From Glomus cerebriforme (taxonomy: Eukaryota; Glomeromycota; Glomeromycetes; Glomerales; Glomeraceae), in NCBI GenBank assembly GCA_003550305.1, contig QKYT01000055.1:1-64000 (forward strand): 64,000 nt of DNA. The letters are read 5' to 3'. The notes beneath the pieces are model-generated. The model was given only the letters and a program-made list of their open reading frames with translations, was not told where the DNA came from and did not search any database. Below, in pieces: positions 45,704-57,476 of this stretch. Within the stretch, counting starts at the first letter, position 1. Every line of letters starts with the position of its first letter. The position numbers and the translations under genes were made by a program.

Positions 45704-48582
45704 ATGTCAAACGAATTGAATCAAGTTTTTCAACGTTGCAGAGAACAAAGTAAATAATTACCTATTTTTTCTTTTAAAAAAAAATTATATCATTAACAGA
45801 ATTTGTTTTTAGAACGACCAGTTTTTATAGCTTTTGTAACAGCTGGATATCCAGACCCGGAAGAAACTGTTGAAATTTTATTTGGGCTCGAAGCTGGTGG
45901 TGCAGATATCATTGAACTGGGTAATTAATTTGGATATTGAATAATAATATATCAAATTTTTTCAATCAGAAATTATATATATATATATAAAAACAAAATT
46001 TATACGTGAATTTCCATAATTTTAAAGGTATCCCTTTCACTGATCCTATGGTCGATGGTAAAACAATTCAAGATGCAAATAATGTAATTTGATAATAATC
46101 GGTTCAATTTCATCTTTTATGTAACTTTTTAATCAATCTAATTACTTAATTTTCGATAGGTTGCACTCAAAAATAATATAGACATTCCAAAATGTTTGTC
46201 ATTTATATCCGAAGCAAGAGCTAAAGGACTTAAAATTCCAGTAGTATTTATGGGATATTATAATCCAATTCTTGCCTATGGTGAAGAAAAAATTGTTGAT
46301 GAATGTAAAAAAGTTGGAATTAATGGATACATCGTAGTTGATTTACCTCCTGAAGAAAGTGACAAGTTTAGAAATCTTTGTAAAGGAAAAGGGTATGCAT
46401 ACTTTAGGACTTAATTTCTTATAAAGAAATATGTATATATATTTTTTAATTTTATTCAATCTATTCTATAGTTTAAGTTATATACCTCTTGTCGCTCCTT
46501 CGACCACTGCCACGCGTATACACCATCTTGCACGTGTTGCCGATACTTTTATATACGTGGTATCAAGAATGGGTGTTACAGGTTCAGAAACCCTTAATAA
46601 GGAATTACCTGACATAGTTTCAAAAGTTCGTAAACATACAACATTGCCACTTGCCGTCGGTTTTGGTGTAACCACAAGAGAACACTTTAAAATTGTTGGT
46701 TCACATGCTGACGGTGTTGTAATTGGTAGCAAGATCATTAATGTCTTGAAATCAGCTCGTAGGTTTTTTTTTTTTTTTAAAAAAAAAAATAATTTTGTAT
46801 TGAAATATTAAATCCAATTCAATCGTATTTTAATCATGTTTAGCCAAAGGCAAAAGAGCCGAAGCTGTAAAATCATATGCATTGGAAGTTAGTGGTAGAA
46901 GTGCTGAAGAAATTAAAGAAAGAAATATTGGAAAAACAGAATTAAATGACACTCAAAATATCCAAAATGATGAAAGCATGGATGATAATGTATTTATAAT
47001 CTTATCATTTGGGTGGTTTTTCTATTAAATTAAAAACATATAAAAATATATTTATATTGTCTAAATATTTTTAAAATGACCCCTTTAGGCTTCTTCGCGT
47101 CATGCATTGGATACTCGATTTGGTGATTTTGGAGGTCAATACGTTCCCGAAGCTTTAATCGAATGTTTATCCGAACTTGAAAAGGTATGATCATATTATT
47201 TTGTTTCAATAATTATATTATATGTATATTATTTTATATAAATGTATTTATTTTATTTAGGTTTTTATAGACGCAAAAGATGATCCAGAATTCTGGAAAG
47301 AATTTCGATCATATTATGATTATATGGGTAGAGAATCACAATTACAATTTGCAGATAGATTAACGGCAGAAGCTGGAGGTGCAAAAATTTGGTTAAAAAG
47401 AGAAGATTTAAATCATACAGGATCTCATAAAATTAATAATGCAGTAGGACAAGTATTACTAGCAAAACGTATTGGTAAAAAAAGAATTATTGCCGAAACT
47501 GGAGCCGGTCAGCACGGTGTTGCTACCGCAACTGTTTGTGCGAAATTTGGATTAGAATGCGTTATTTATATGGGTGCCGAAGATGTTAGAAGACAAGCTT
47601 TAAACGTTTTTAGAATGCGATTATTAGGAGCTAAGGTTATTCCTGTTGAATCAGGAAGTAGAACATTGAAAGATGCTATTAATGAAGCTACGAGAGATTG
47701 GGTATCCACTGTTGAGTATACACATTATTTAATTGGTTCAGCAATTGGACCTCATCCGTTCCCAACAATTGTAAGAGAATTTCAATGTGTAATTGGAAGA
47801 GAAGCAAGAGAACAAATGTTAAAAAAGGCCGGTAAATTACCTGATGCGGTTGTTGCTTGTGTTGGTGGTGGAAGTAATGCTATTGGAATGTTTCATCCTT
47901 TTATCAATGATAAAGGCGTAAAAATTATAGGAGTTGAAGCTGGTGGTGATGGTAAATATTCAGTTTTCTTTTGTTTATTTGATTTGATTTTATTTTTTTT
48001 TCTTTAAACTTTTTATAAATATGCTTTTTCTTGATAATGTTAATTTAGGAACGGATACTGAATTGCATTCGGCAACTTTATCAATGGGTACACCTGGAGT
48101 GTTACACGGAACACGTACTTATTTGTTACAAGATAATAAAGGTCAAATCAAACCTACGCATAGTATTAGTGCAGGATTAGATTATCCTGGTGTAGGACCT
48201 GAACATGCGTGGCTTAAAGATATAGGTCGTGCAGATTATGTTGCTGTTACTGATAAAGAAGCATTAATTGGATTTAGAAAACTTTCTGAGTTGGAAGGAA
48301 TTATTCCTGGTACGTTATACTTTTAAGAATTTAATTATTAGGATTTTTAGATGATTGATAAAGTTCTAATTAAATTTCTTCTTTCCTATATATATTATAG
48401 CTCTTGAATCAAGTCACGCGATTTATTATGCCTTGCAACTTTCCTCTACAATGAATAAAGATCAAGATATTTTAATATGTCTTAGTGGTCGTGGTGATAA
48501 AGATGTTGTATCTGTAGCTGAAGCTTTACCTAAATATGGTCCTCAAATTGGCTGGGATCTCAGATTTGAATCTATTTTATAA
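45704..48582 (+). CDS. TRP5: Bifunctional tryptophan synthase (alpha-beta fusion)
   Basis: Ten exons joined in frame: 45704-45749, 45813-45920, 46028-46083, 46160-46392, 46472-46758, 46844-46989, 47089-47184, 47261-47951, 48049-48309 and 48401-48582, giving 701 residues. The alpha half has [18 protein letters not shown], with the catalytic Glu (IELG) and Asp, plus [14 protein letters not shown] and VAPSTTATR. The linker (about residues 265-295) is hydrophilic. The beta half has the PLP lysine in HTGSHKINN, the [12 protein letters not shown] loop, the [12 protein letters not shown] phosphate cradle, the monovalent-cation region after GVGPEHA, and SGRGDKD. It makes L-tryptophan from indole-3-glycerol phosphate and serine, with indole channelled between the two sites. 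The alpha-then-beta fusion order is typical of fungi. All key residues are intact. A repeat block lies upstream. Confidence 0.97.
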
Positions 48583-48776
48583 TTAATTAATTTATTTATT
48601 AAAATAGAATATATTATTTGTTTTCTACAGTAAAGAAAAAATAAATAATAAAATTTCAATATATCAATCAAAAATATATATTATCTATTAGTCAATTTGT
48701 TACTTTAAAAATGAAATTTTGTGTACATAAAATTATATAATTATTTATACAAATAAATTAGACTAATACTTTTATT

Positions 48777-51024
48777 TTACACAACATTATATTCTTCAGC
48801 TGTTAAAAGCTTTTCTTTGGAATAAGTCACAGGTGCACCTGTTTCAGTAAGGGTTACTTCCAAAACCTAAATCAAATAAAAATTAACACAATCACAAAAT
48901 TTGCTGAAATTGTAAAGATATAAATTATGACACTTACGTCTATATCGCAAAATGGTTTTTCACTAATAAATGACACTCCGACAGGGAAAAATGCGTTAAC
49001 ATCATCGCCCGCAATATTAAATTCTAGAGAGCCTTGCTTGTTAGAAGCGTTAATAATAGGCAATTGCCAATCTAAAGTTCTTGCCTGACGATTTACTTCA
49101 TAATGACCATCCACTTCACCAACGGTAGGGTTTCCTCCGGGACTTGAAAAATAAAATATTATTTGTATAAACTTATGAAAATTACTGGTAATTAATTTAA
49201 ATGATAAGCATTATTTACTTACGGCAAAGGAATAGATACTAATACGTCTTTAAACTCCTGCTCATCATTCTCTAATTCATACTCGATATTAACATCAATT
49301 GTTCCATCTCCAGCTGGAGAAGGCCAACAATTTACTAAAATTAAATATAAAATAAATAAATTGTGCACAAAAACAAAAGACTTAAAAGATGATTAGCTGA
49401 AATTAATAATACTTGATAATGGAATTACAGTCTCGTCTTTAGTAATATAACGCCATCTTAATACACCCAATGGTTGGTTGACAGGAAATCCTTTGGTGGA
49501 ATTCTTTAAAGCAATGATACTATCACTTGAAAATAACTTCTTATCGACATTGGGATGAGTCTGGGATAAATATTTAACGTAATCATATTAGTATTTTCTA
49601 TAATACTTCAAGATAATATAGAAACAATAAAGCTGGGTAAAAATAATGACCTTTAATTGTACGGTACCATCATCATCAGCGCGAACAAGTATTTTGATTT
49701 TTGTCAAGTTTGGATCAGAAATAGTTAACTCTAAGTCACCCTTAACTTCCAAACTTTCCAAACCTCCATCCCTGTTAGCTTGCAAAGAAATTTTTTCCAT
49801 GATTGTAAAGTGTATACTAAACGATAATTATAAAATTAACATTAATCATCAAACAACTTGAATAAAATGAAATATAATAGGAATTCAAACCTTTCTACTT
49901 GAACTTTTGAAATTGAAGCCGATGCTCTGACACTGACGTTGGGTTTCTCAGTAGCTTCTTCAAAACCAACTTCATTTTTAACAGCTTCAAACAAATCAGC
50001 ACCCTTCTGTTTACGTCCAAGCTGCATACCCTTAGCTTTAGATGGCGATGGAGTAGGCGAACTATATCGAGAAATTCATGTTTTAAATTAATTTTTTTAA
50101 AAAATTTTTATATCAAGTTCTCTCGATATCATACCTGCTATACGATGAACGGATACTATCATCGAAAGTCGTTTGAACTTGCGGCTCAGCATATGAAGAA
50201 GGTCTATTGATTGATTGACCGAAGCTACTTCCAAAAGATGTACCACCACCACGCTTAAGCATTTCCTTTTTTTGCATTTCTAATTGTTTAGCTCTTCTCT
50301 TGAGCTCTTCTTTGGCTTCTTGTTCCTTATTCTAATAACAATAATCATTTTAATAATAACAAAATTTTAATAAAAAAGGAAAAAAATTAACTTACTCTTG
50401 CTATTATTTCTTGAATCTTCTCTTCATGACTTTCCATTTCTGTGATGCTCTTGACTTGCGCCAAATTAACATTTTCTCGATAACCTAATGAAACAATTTC
50501 ATCAAAAGAACTCAACAACTCAAAGCTATTTCTCAAAATTTCTCTTTCGTCACTCGATCGGCAAACATCAGATACCACACGAGCAAATAGATGTAAAGTA
50601 TCAATATCTTGCAAAATATTTGATTGACGATTGGTAATCAGGACCATGTAAAGTTCATCAAGAGGTTGATAAACATAACGAACATGCTCAGTTTCAATTG
50701 TAGTGTGTTGCTGTCCGGCACTCGTCAACTTAGGAAAAGATGCAAGAAGACCTTCTATTCTAGCGCGTGGCATCTCACGAAATTGCCGAGAGATCACAGC
50801 TAAAAATTTCAAATAAAATAATGAATTTGTTGCCAATTCAATTAATTGATATAATCACAAAGATGAAAAGTCAAATTGATATGAAAAAAGGAATTCTACC
50901 TTTCCCGCCTTTTGTACATATCGACGCTGCCAAAACAACCTACATTACATTGGCAGTTAAGAATCAAATGCCTTTCAATATACGAAGAAATTCCTATTAA
51001 AAACGAATAGTAAAAACAGACCAT
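48777..51024 (-). CDS. RET2: Coatomer subunit delta (delta-COP)
   Basis: About ten exons. The start ATG (51024-51022) stands alone in a 3-base coding exon before an 82-base intron. Exon 2 (50939-50900) gives VVLAASICTKGGK and exon 3 (50799-50396) AVISRQFREMPRARIEGLL, then HVRYVYQPLDELYMVLITN and GYRENVNLAQVKSITEMESHEEKI. This is the N-terminal longin-like part. A charged helix follows (KEELKRRAKQLEMQKKEMLKR), then a linker and the mu-homology domain (MEKISLQANRDGGLESLEVKG, WRYITKDETVIPLS, INCWPS, LDWQLPIINASN, FFPVGVSFISEKPF). It ends TYSKEKLLTAEEYNVV. It is part of the COPI coat for Golgi-to-ER transport. Convergent with TRP5 (194 bases between stops), divergent from TMEM208. Confidence 0.94.
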
Positions 51025-51242
51025 TGTTTCAATTTTAAAGGGAAAAGGACTGATATAAATAAATCGTCAATCTACAAACTTGTTGGTATATTAGTATCAC
51101 TAAAAGTATAGGGTTTGAAAAAAAATTTTTTAAGTTGTCTTGGATGTTGTGCGACGTACGTTGCTATTTGATTTGTAGATAGATTATAGATGTAATTACG
51201 TTGATAAATTATTACTTTAACTCAATATTTATTTATTAAAAT
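51025..51242. promoter_or_regulatory. Short shared promoter, delta-COP / TMEM208
   Basis: 218 bases separate the two start codons of divergent genes. Both products act at the ER/Golgi. It contains GTGCGACGTACGTTGC, a relatively GC-rich palindromic patch (CGACGTACG near 51152), and T/A runs. Bidirectional use is inferred from geometry only. Confidence 0.55.
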
Positions 51243-52027
51243 ATGGTAAGAGATATAATTCTCACCGTTCCTTAGATGCTATTCTAAAATTAATTTTTGC
51301 ATTTGGAAGGCAAAACAATCGGATAAGAAAATTGCTCAAGAAAATCTTCGATATTTAGGCAATCTTAAGCGAGGTTTTTTAATCGTAAACGTAAGTTTCA
51401 ATGTTAATTATTATCTAAAGTTTATTTCTAACTTTATACGTTTTATTTATTTACAGGCGATCTATATTTTTTATCAAATTCTTTATCATTATTACTCTTT
51501 CACATTTTGGTTAGCTACAGGATATTTAGTAACTACAGGCATAACTTTATTTCTTTGGAAACAACTCGTAACATATGGTTCACCGAAATACTCATCAGAT
51601 GGCACAACTGTTAATTGGTCGGGTGAAGATTTAAATTCTGAAGGCTTAATCGCGTAAGTATTGAATTTTTATTTAGGATTCGATCAATTCAATTATTTAA
51701 CACCTAATAAATTATTATTAGATATATGTTTGATATAATTTATATAACATGGTTTGTACATCTAACAAGCATGTTTTTCACATGGGCATGGTATATATTT
51801 TTGGTGGTAAGTATTTTATATCATTATTATTATAGAATTCGTAACGGTTTATATCTAGCATTGACAAATTCACAACGCAGATCCCGAGTTTTGCAATTTA
51901 TAAAGTTTGGACATTTTTCATAAAACCAAATTTCTTTTCTGACGGTAATATGGCGGGATACGATTCCCAAAAAAGCAACCGTAAAAAGAAAATGGAAAAT
52001 CGGAAAGTGAAATACATTAAAAAATAG
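51243..52027 (+). CDS. SND2: TMEM208 / SND2-like ER membrane protein
   Basis: Five exons: 51243-51245 (ATG alone), 51310-51390, 51457-51653, 51722-51806 and 51881-52027, giving 170 residues, the usual size of the family. It begins MAKQSDKKIAQENLRYL. Two close hydrophobic hairpins follow (IYIFYQILYHYYSFTFWLAT and YLVTTGITLFLW), then a soluble stretch with EDLNSEGLIAYMFDIIYITW and a further hairpin (HLTSMFFTWAWYIFLV, IPSFAIYKVWTFFI). The end is highly basic (SNRKKKMENRKVKYIKK). SND2/TMEM208 helps insert proteins at the ER independently of SRP. The first-intron acceptor (TTGGAAG) lacks a good pyrimidine tract, but the reading frame fits the family start. Confidence 0.85.
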
Positions 52028-52329
52028 AACAACTAAAGGATTATGTTTAGGAGATATTTTGTAAGTAAACATAGAAACAGTTATTTTCATATTATTTCTG
52101 TTTGTGGTTTAGAATGAAAATTTTTTAATATAGTGTAATCCATATTTTAAACGAATAAAAAAATTATATATATATATATATAATTTACAAATAATTAGAA
52201 GAATTTTTTATCACTCAAATAAAATTATTAATACTTTTCTTTTGATTTACGTAACTTTTAAATATAGACTTTTTTTTTTAGATATTAATAATATTTGAAT
52301 TATGAACAATTTTTTTAAAAATGTGAATG
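52028..52329. other. Convergent intergenic region (TMEM208 / UTP5)
   Basis: About 300 bases, AT-rich, with a (TA)n run at about 52166-52182 and AATAAA-type signals. No gene. Confidence 0.45.
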
Positions 52330-55300
52330 CTAAACATCATCTTCAGAACCACTTTTATTAAATCCTTTTTCCTCCTCATCTTGATAGTCGTCGTCATCGC
52401 CATTAGCTTCTATTTGATCTTCCTCATCGTTATCATCATCATTTTCATCATTATCTTCAGTTTCATCTCCTTCATTATCTTCCTCATCGTCGTCTTCATT
52501 ATTACTTTCACAATCGATATCCATATCATTATTTATTACGTTCCTATCATCTTCATTATCCTCGGAATCTATTTTTTTATTATTATGATGATCCTTTGCT
52601 AACCCTTCCTCGTTTTCTTCATCCTCCAAATTCTCGTTATCATCATCGTCATCATCATTGACTGCATCACCCATTTCCTCATCTTCATCTTCACTTTCGT
52701 TTTCATCGTCTTTCAAATGTCCATTATCCAAATCACGATTTATAAATACTCCATCATGTTCTTGATCCGTTTCTTCCATTTCAGAATCCTTTACAATAAA
52801 AGAATACAATGATTAAATCGGATAGAAGAAAGGTAAAGTCCTAATTTTATACTTTACCTTTTCTTCATCTTCGTCATCATCGCTATCATCCTCATCACTA
52901 CTCTCAGTATAAGACAATATAGGTTCATTAGAAGTACTTTTAACGTCTTGTTGACACATCGATACTTGTTGCATAACCAAATCAAGACGTCCCTGAAAAT
53001 TTAATAATTTCTGGAAAATCATTACACGAGCATCCAAAGTTTGATAAAATTTTGAAAGTTTACGAGTCAAATCGGGAACCTAATATATATATATTAATGG
53101 AGTTTATGTAAGTATAGTTTTTTTAGTAGATTAGAGCTTAAAATTAAAGTAACACTTTACTGTCATTAAATAAGCCATATGAAATAACAAAACTGCTTTA
53201 ATCCATTGTAGAATATGCATTCCTGTATTAGGTTTTTCTTGAAATCTTGTAATTGCTTTCTCAAGAAATGATACAACATATTTCGTTTGTAATTTTTTTA
53301 CTGTATTATTGATTATATCAGGATCTGTTTGTTCCAATACGATTAAAAGAAGTTGTTTATCATTCGAGTGTAAAGCTTGGACCAGCATTTGCTGCATGGA
53401 GTGGCCTGTGGATTTTTTGAATTTGTGTTGTTGTTCTTCTGGCTTCTGGCTTGAATTATTCTCAAAATCTACCATATCCAAGTCTTTTATGTCAGCTGAC
53501 AATATATTATCCTAAGTGTTGATAATTACCAAGAAAATAAGAAATTTGTATTAATAGGCATATCCAAATAGTAATAAATAATGTGATTCAAATTTTATAA
53601 TGATTTTATTATATTACTTTATTTATATCTTCCAGATCTTCATCTTCAGACGTGGTAGTTTTGGGTAGTTCGTAGTTTTTTGTTCCTATCACTTTGACTT
53701 TTGAATCATCGTATAATTTTTGTGTTTCTTGCTGATTGTGAAAATGACATGATAAATATTAACATAATCATTGACAAGCAGGATGATTTATTTCATGCAT
53801 TTACCAAATTTCTAGCAGCCAAATTTGATTCATCTATTAAAAATCCGGTTGGTCGGTGACGCTTTATTGTTATATCTTGAAAAGATGTACCAACATTTTT
53901 ATTGAATTGCTAAATATATTGTTAATATCAATATTCATTTATTGCATTTAGGAAACATGTAGTAATTATAAAATTATATCAACCTTACCACTTTGTCAAA
54001 AATTGGTTTCACGGTACTCCCTATAGCAACCATTATGTAGCCTAACTCTTTGTTCTCTTCTTCATCAACAAAACAAGCGGAGAGTATAGGTATTATATCT
54101 GCATCATCTTCATCAAGAAATTTTATTTGGCCTTCAGCTGTTCGGGTTGTAACCCGCTTTTTCTTTTTGTTCTGCAGGGTTGTGTCAGTTGACAATGAAG
54201 ATGTAGTATCTTTAAATATATATAAGATACCAGCCTCAGAGACCGCTAAGACAGTGTTCACTTTAGAAATTGAAAGGTTTGTAATGTTTTCATCCAGAGT
54301 CAAAGCTGTATTTAAAATATAAGAATAAGTTTTATTCAGAAAATTTAAACCATATTTCTTCTCTATAATTTACCATCCGGATTGCCGTTATCGCTATCTT
54401 CACCCTGACATTTCCAAATATTTATGAATCGATCATGCTCGGCAGAAGTTATAAATATTTCATCCTTCGCCGAAAACATAACATTTGTGATTCTGGTCGC
54501 GTGACCAGTAAAAGTTTTGAGAACTTGCTTAGATCGCAGATCCCACATTTTCATATTATGTCCTACGGATAATAATTTAGTTTCATCATGTGATAGGGCA
54601 AGTTTGAAATTCGTCATTTGTGAACCAATATTCCATTTGCTAAAATGTTCTCATTTTTTTTTTTCAAAAAGAAAAAAAAAATTATCAATGTGAATTGATC
54701 TAAATAAGAAAATGTTTTTGAAAATATTATACCTAATGACAGTTTCATTATCGATATTCCATTCCACGATACTCATATCTTCACCACAGGAAAATCCCCT
54801 TTTACCATCTTTAGTAAAAACAAAGTCATTAACTGGTGATGTATGTGTTCCGTTTAAAGTTTTTATAACGGATCCATGTGAAATAGAATAAATTATGACT
54901 GATCCAGTTTGCGACCCTAACGCAATTACTTTAATACATTGTTCAATTTCCGATGAAAATCTCTTTTTCTTTTTCGGTGAAGGTGTATCCTACAAGTTAT
55001 ATTAGCGAATTTAAAAATTAACCATCAATCGCAAAAAAAAAAAAAGACGGAAAGCGTAAATTAACCCGCATTTCCGCAATACACATGCCTTATTTGACTT
55101 ACAACTTTTTTATTCAAATCAATTTTTCCCCAGGTCAAACAATTAAACTTTTCTTCGGATTCTGAAGAAAAATCATTATTTACTGTTCCAGTATGTGTGT
55201 CAAATATTCGTAAACGATGACGATCTACACTTTGAGTAACTAATGCGAAAAAGTCTGCATTGGGAGAATCAAATCGTGCAAGTAAAGGCTCAATGAGAAC

Positions 55301-55384
55301 TGCATTGCGACTTGACAGTTCCAAAATCTTATTAGAATGTGCTGTGTTGACATTACTCAACTTTCGCCTTTCCTTTTTGCCCAT
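52330..55384 (-). CDS. UTP5: U3 snoRNP / t-UTP protein, WDR43 (Utp5) type
   Basis: About nine to ten exons, roughly 790 residues. WD-repeat blocks come first: ADFFALVTQSVDRHRLRIFD, LGSQTGSVIIYSISHGS, VNDFVFTKDGKRGFSCGED, LSVGHNMKMWDLRSKQVL, ATRITNVMFSAKDEIFITS. Then a basic patch (NKKKKRVTTR). The Utp12 domain follows (STGHSMQQMLVQALHSNDKQ, LQTKYVVSFLEKAITRF, LQWIKAVLLFHMAYLM, RKLSKFYQTLDARVMIFQKL). The C-terminus from about 52910 to 52330 is almost entirely Asp, Glu and Asn. The family works in the 90S pre-ribosome and in transcription/processing of 18S rRNA in the nucleolus. The acidic tail of about 170 residues is long and typical of nucleolar proteins. Divergent from RBM42 with 235 bases between starts. 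Confidence 0.9.
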
Positions 55385-55619
55385 TCTTATTCAATAAAGA
55401 ATTTTTTTTTGGTGTTTCAAAAAAAATTTTTAATATAGTTTTTGCTGATTAGATCTGCGAATCACCATCGATTATGTAAGGAACGATTGAGTGAGTTGAA
55501 AAAATCTAGAAGTTCTCCTAAATTGGTAAATGCAATCGAATAAATGAAAAAAATTACTTTTTTCTCGGTTTAAAAAATAAAGCTTGTTACTTACTTATAT
55601 CTTGTAGATCTACGAAGTT
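55385..55619. promoter_or_regulatory. Short shared promoter, UTP5 / RBM42
   Basis: 235 bases between divergent start codons, AT-rich with a poly-T/A stretch each side and AGATCTGCGAATCACCATCG in the middle. A bidirectional promoter is inferred from geometry. Confidence 0.5.
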
Positions 55620-56605
55620 ATGTCAGGCCCGAATCAACCGCACGTTCCATATGGTTACGACACTAATACTTATGTTCCCAGTACAGCTGGAACAATTTCG
55701 TCAACCGATCAATCATATTATGGATATGATTACAATGCGTATTCTTCCAATTCCGTTTATCCAAATAATATGACTACAAGCGGATATGAAGGGTACGCCG
55801 ACTATTCTGCTTATAATGCTAGTTCTTATTATTATCCTTCAACAGGAGGAACAGCAGCAACATCAACTTCAACGACAGCTACTGTAGTTGAGGCTCCTCC
55901 AACTATGATTAACTCTACAGTTTCTTTGTCTTCTACTGCTTCAATTAATAATAAATCTGGACATACTCAGCATCAACAGGATAGAAGAATGAGCTTCCAT
56001 GGTCCAATGAAAGATGAAACAATGTCTGGAACTGGTGAACATTTAGTAATGAATATTGGAAATAAGCAACAATCCTCGAAGAAAAAACAAAAGACTATTA
56101 TTAGGGCTGCAGGTGGTGAAGTTTGGGAAGATCCAACTTTATTAGAATGGGATTTGAGTAAGTTTATTATTATTAAAAATTGTAAAGTATATTATCATCA
56201 TAATTAACGAGTACATTCTTTCAAAACAGACGATTTTCGATTATTTTGTGGTGATCTCGGTAATGAAGTTACTGATGATGTTCTTTACAAAGCTTTTAGC
56301 AAGTACCCATCTATTCAGAAGGCTAAAGTTATCCGGGATAAAAGAACAGGTAAAAGTAAAGGATATGGGTTTGTTAGTTTCAAAGATGCTGATGAATTTG
56401 TGAAAGCATGGAAAGAAATGAATGGTAAGTTATTATTTTAATTTGTAACATTTTGTTAAAAATGGATAAGAATTTCAATAATATATTTTTTTCTTTTCAT
56501 TTAATAGGTAAATATGTCGGAAATAGACCAATAAAATTACGAAAGAGCACATGGAAAGACCGAAATATAGATGTTAAAAATAAGAAACATCATCCTTATA
56601 AATAA
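55620..56605 (+). CDS. RBM42-like RNA-binding protein
   Basis: Three exons: 55620-56157, 56230-56424 and 56508-56605. The N-terminal 150 residues are Tyr/Ser/Thr/Gly-rich and probably disordered. Then the RBM42 signature GGEVWEDPTLLEWDLNDFRL leads into one RRM: LFCGDLGNEVTDDVL (RNP2-like), FSKYPSIQKAKVIRDKRTG, KGYGFVSFKDADEF (RNP1) and MNGKYVGNRPIKLRK. The end, STWKDRNIDVKNKKHHPYK, is the conserved RBM42 tail. Human RBM42 binds hnRNP K and is a spliceosome-associated factor. The first splice (A|AC) restores the conserved WD-NDFRLF segment exactly, which confirms the model. Confidence 0.94.
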
Positions 56606-56824
56606 AATTTTAATCTTAAACTTTATTACGATATGAGATGCGTTTGACGTGCATATTAACATGATTCTATTATTCTAAAATATATTCCTCAAAGATCGGT
56701 TGATCTTTATCTGATTTCTACAAATAAATAATAACATTGTTATTTTATTTATTTTGTATATCATTTAGCTGAAAATATATTCTTAAATATATTGTTAATA
56801 AATTAAGAGAATTTTAACTTACAA
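56606..56824. other. Convergent intergenic region
   Basis: About 220 bases between RBM42 and the small minus-strand gene. It contains TTGATCTTTATCTG and AATAAATAATAAC (polyadenylation-like). No gene. Confidence 0.45.
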
Positions 56825-57262
56825 TCAATTCTTCTCAACAGATCGAATCGCTTCATCAATGAAAGCGTTTACATTGAAATTGTCAAGCTGATAAGGAAGT
56901 GTAAATTCTACTTTAGCGTCATGCAAACGTTTTATAAACCCTTTTAAGTTTGTAATTCGACTTTCCGCTTCTTGAAATTTTTTTTGGGGAATTTTTGCGC
57001 GAATTTCTGCTACATTTATAGGTTTTGTTGTAGAAGTTAGCGCAAGTTCTTGAATATCTTTAGCAATTTCGAGTAGTCTTTCAAGTTGATAACATCCTCG
57101 ACAAGCTGCTGCCCGAGTATCTGAAGGCCCCGGAGAATTATAACGAGCAACAGCAGCTTTCTGATCAATTTCTGCTGGACTTAACTCAGCTTGTATGAAG
57201 TTTGGATCTGAAGTATCAATTCGAGCCTTTCCATAATTCTTGAATGGAATTTGTTTGGACAT
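56825..57262 (-). CDS. Unrecognised 145-residue protein
   Basis: Intronless. It begins MSKQIPFKNYGKARIDTSDP and has a Cys pair in CRGCYQLERLLEIA. The middle (about residues 58-120) is predicted helical with heptad-like spacing (ELALTS..., AEIRAKIPQKKFQEAESRI, LKGFIKRLHDAKVEF). No signal peptide or membrane segment. Codon use and GC match neighbouring housekeeping genes, and the frame is closed cleanly, so I consider it real. I could not place it in a family. The head-to-head neighbour on the right is bL9m's 3' end. Confidence 0.72.
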   Translation of the reverse strand: MSKQIPFKNYGKARIDTSDPNFIQAELSPAEIDQKAAVARYNSPGPSDTRAAACRGCYQLERLLEIAKDIQELALTSTTKPINVAEIRAKIPQKKFQEAESRITNLKGFIKRLHDAKVEFTLPYQLDNFNVNAFIDEAIRSVEKN

Positions 57263-57476
57263 GTGTTATAGACCTTTGGAAAATGAAACGAATGAAATAA
57301 CGAGGGTTATTTTGAAGCTTTTTAAGTAAATGACGCGAATTAAATAATCAGTCACGTGGATCTGCTTTATTATGTTACTAAATTTCGCCGTTACATTTGT
57401 TTCTACGCTAAATTTGTTAAAACAGATTTAGATGTGACTTCAACTATAATTATCTATTATCTTCCTATTTATCTTC

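Noticed and set aside
52327..52602. Very hydrophobic plus-strand frame (Ile/Phe-rich)
   Set aside because: It is the complement of the Asp/Glu-rich tail of UTP5.
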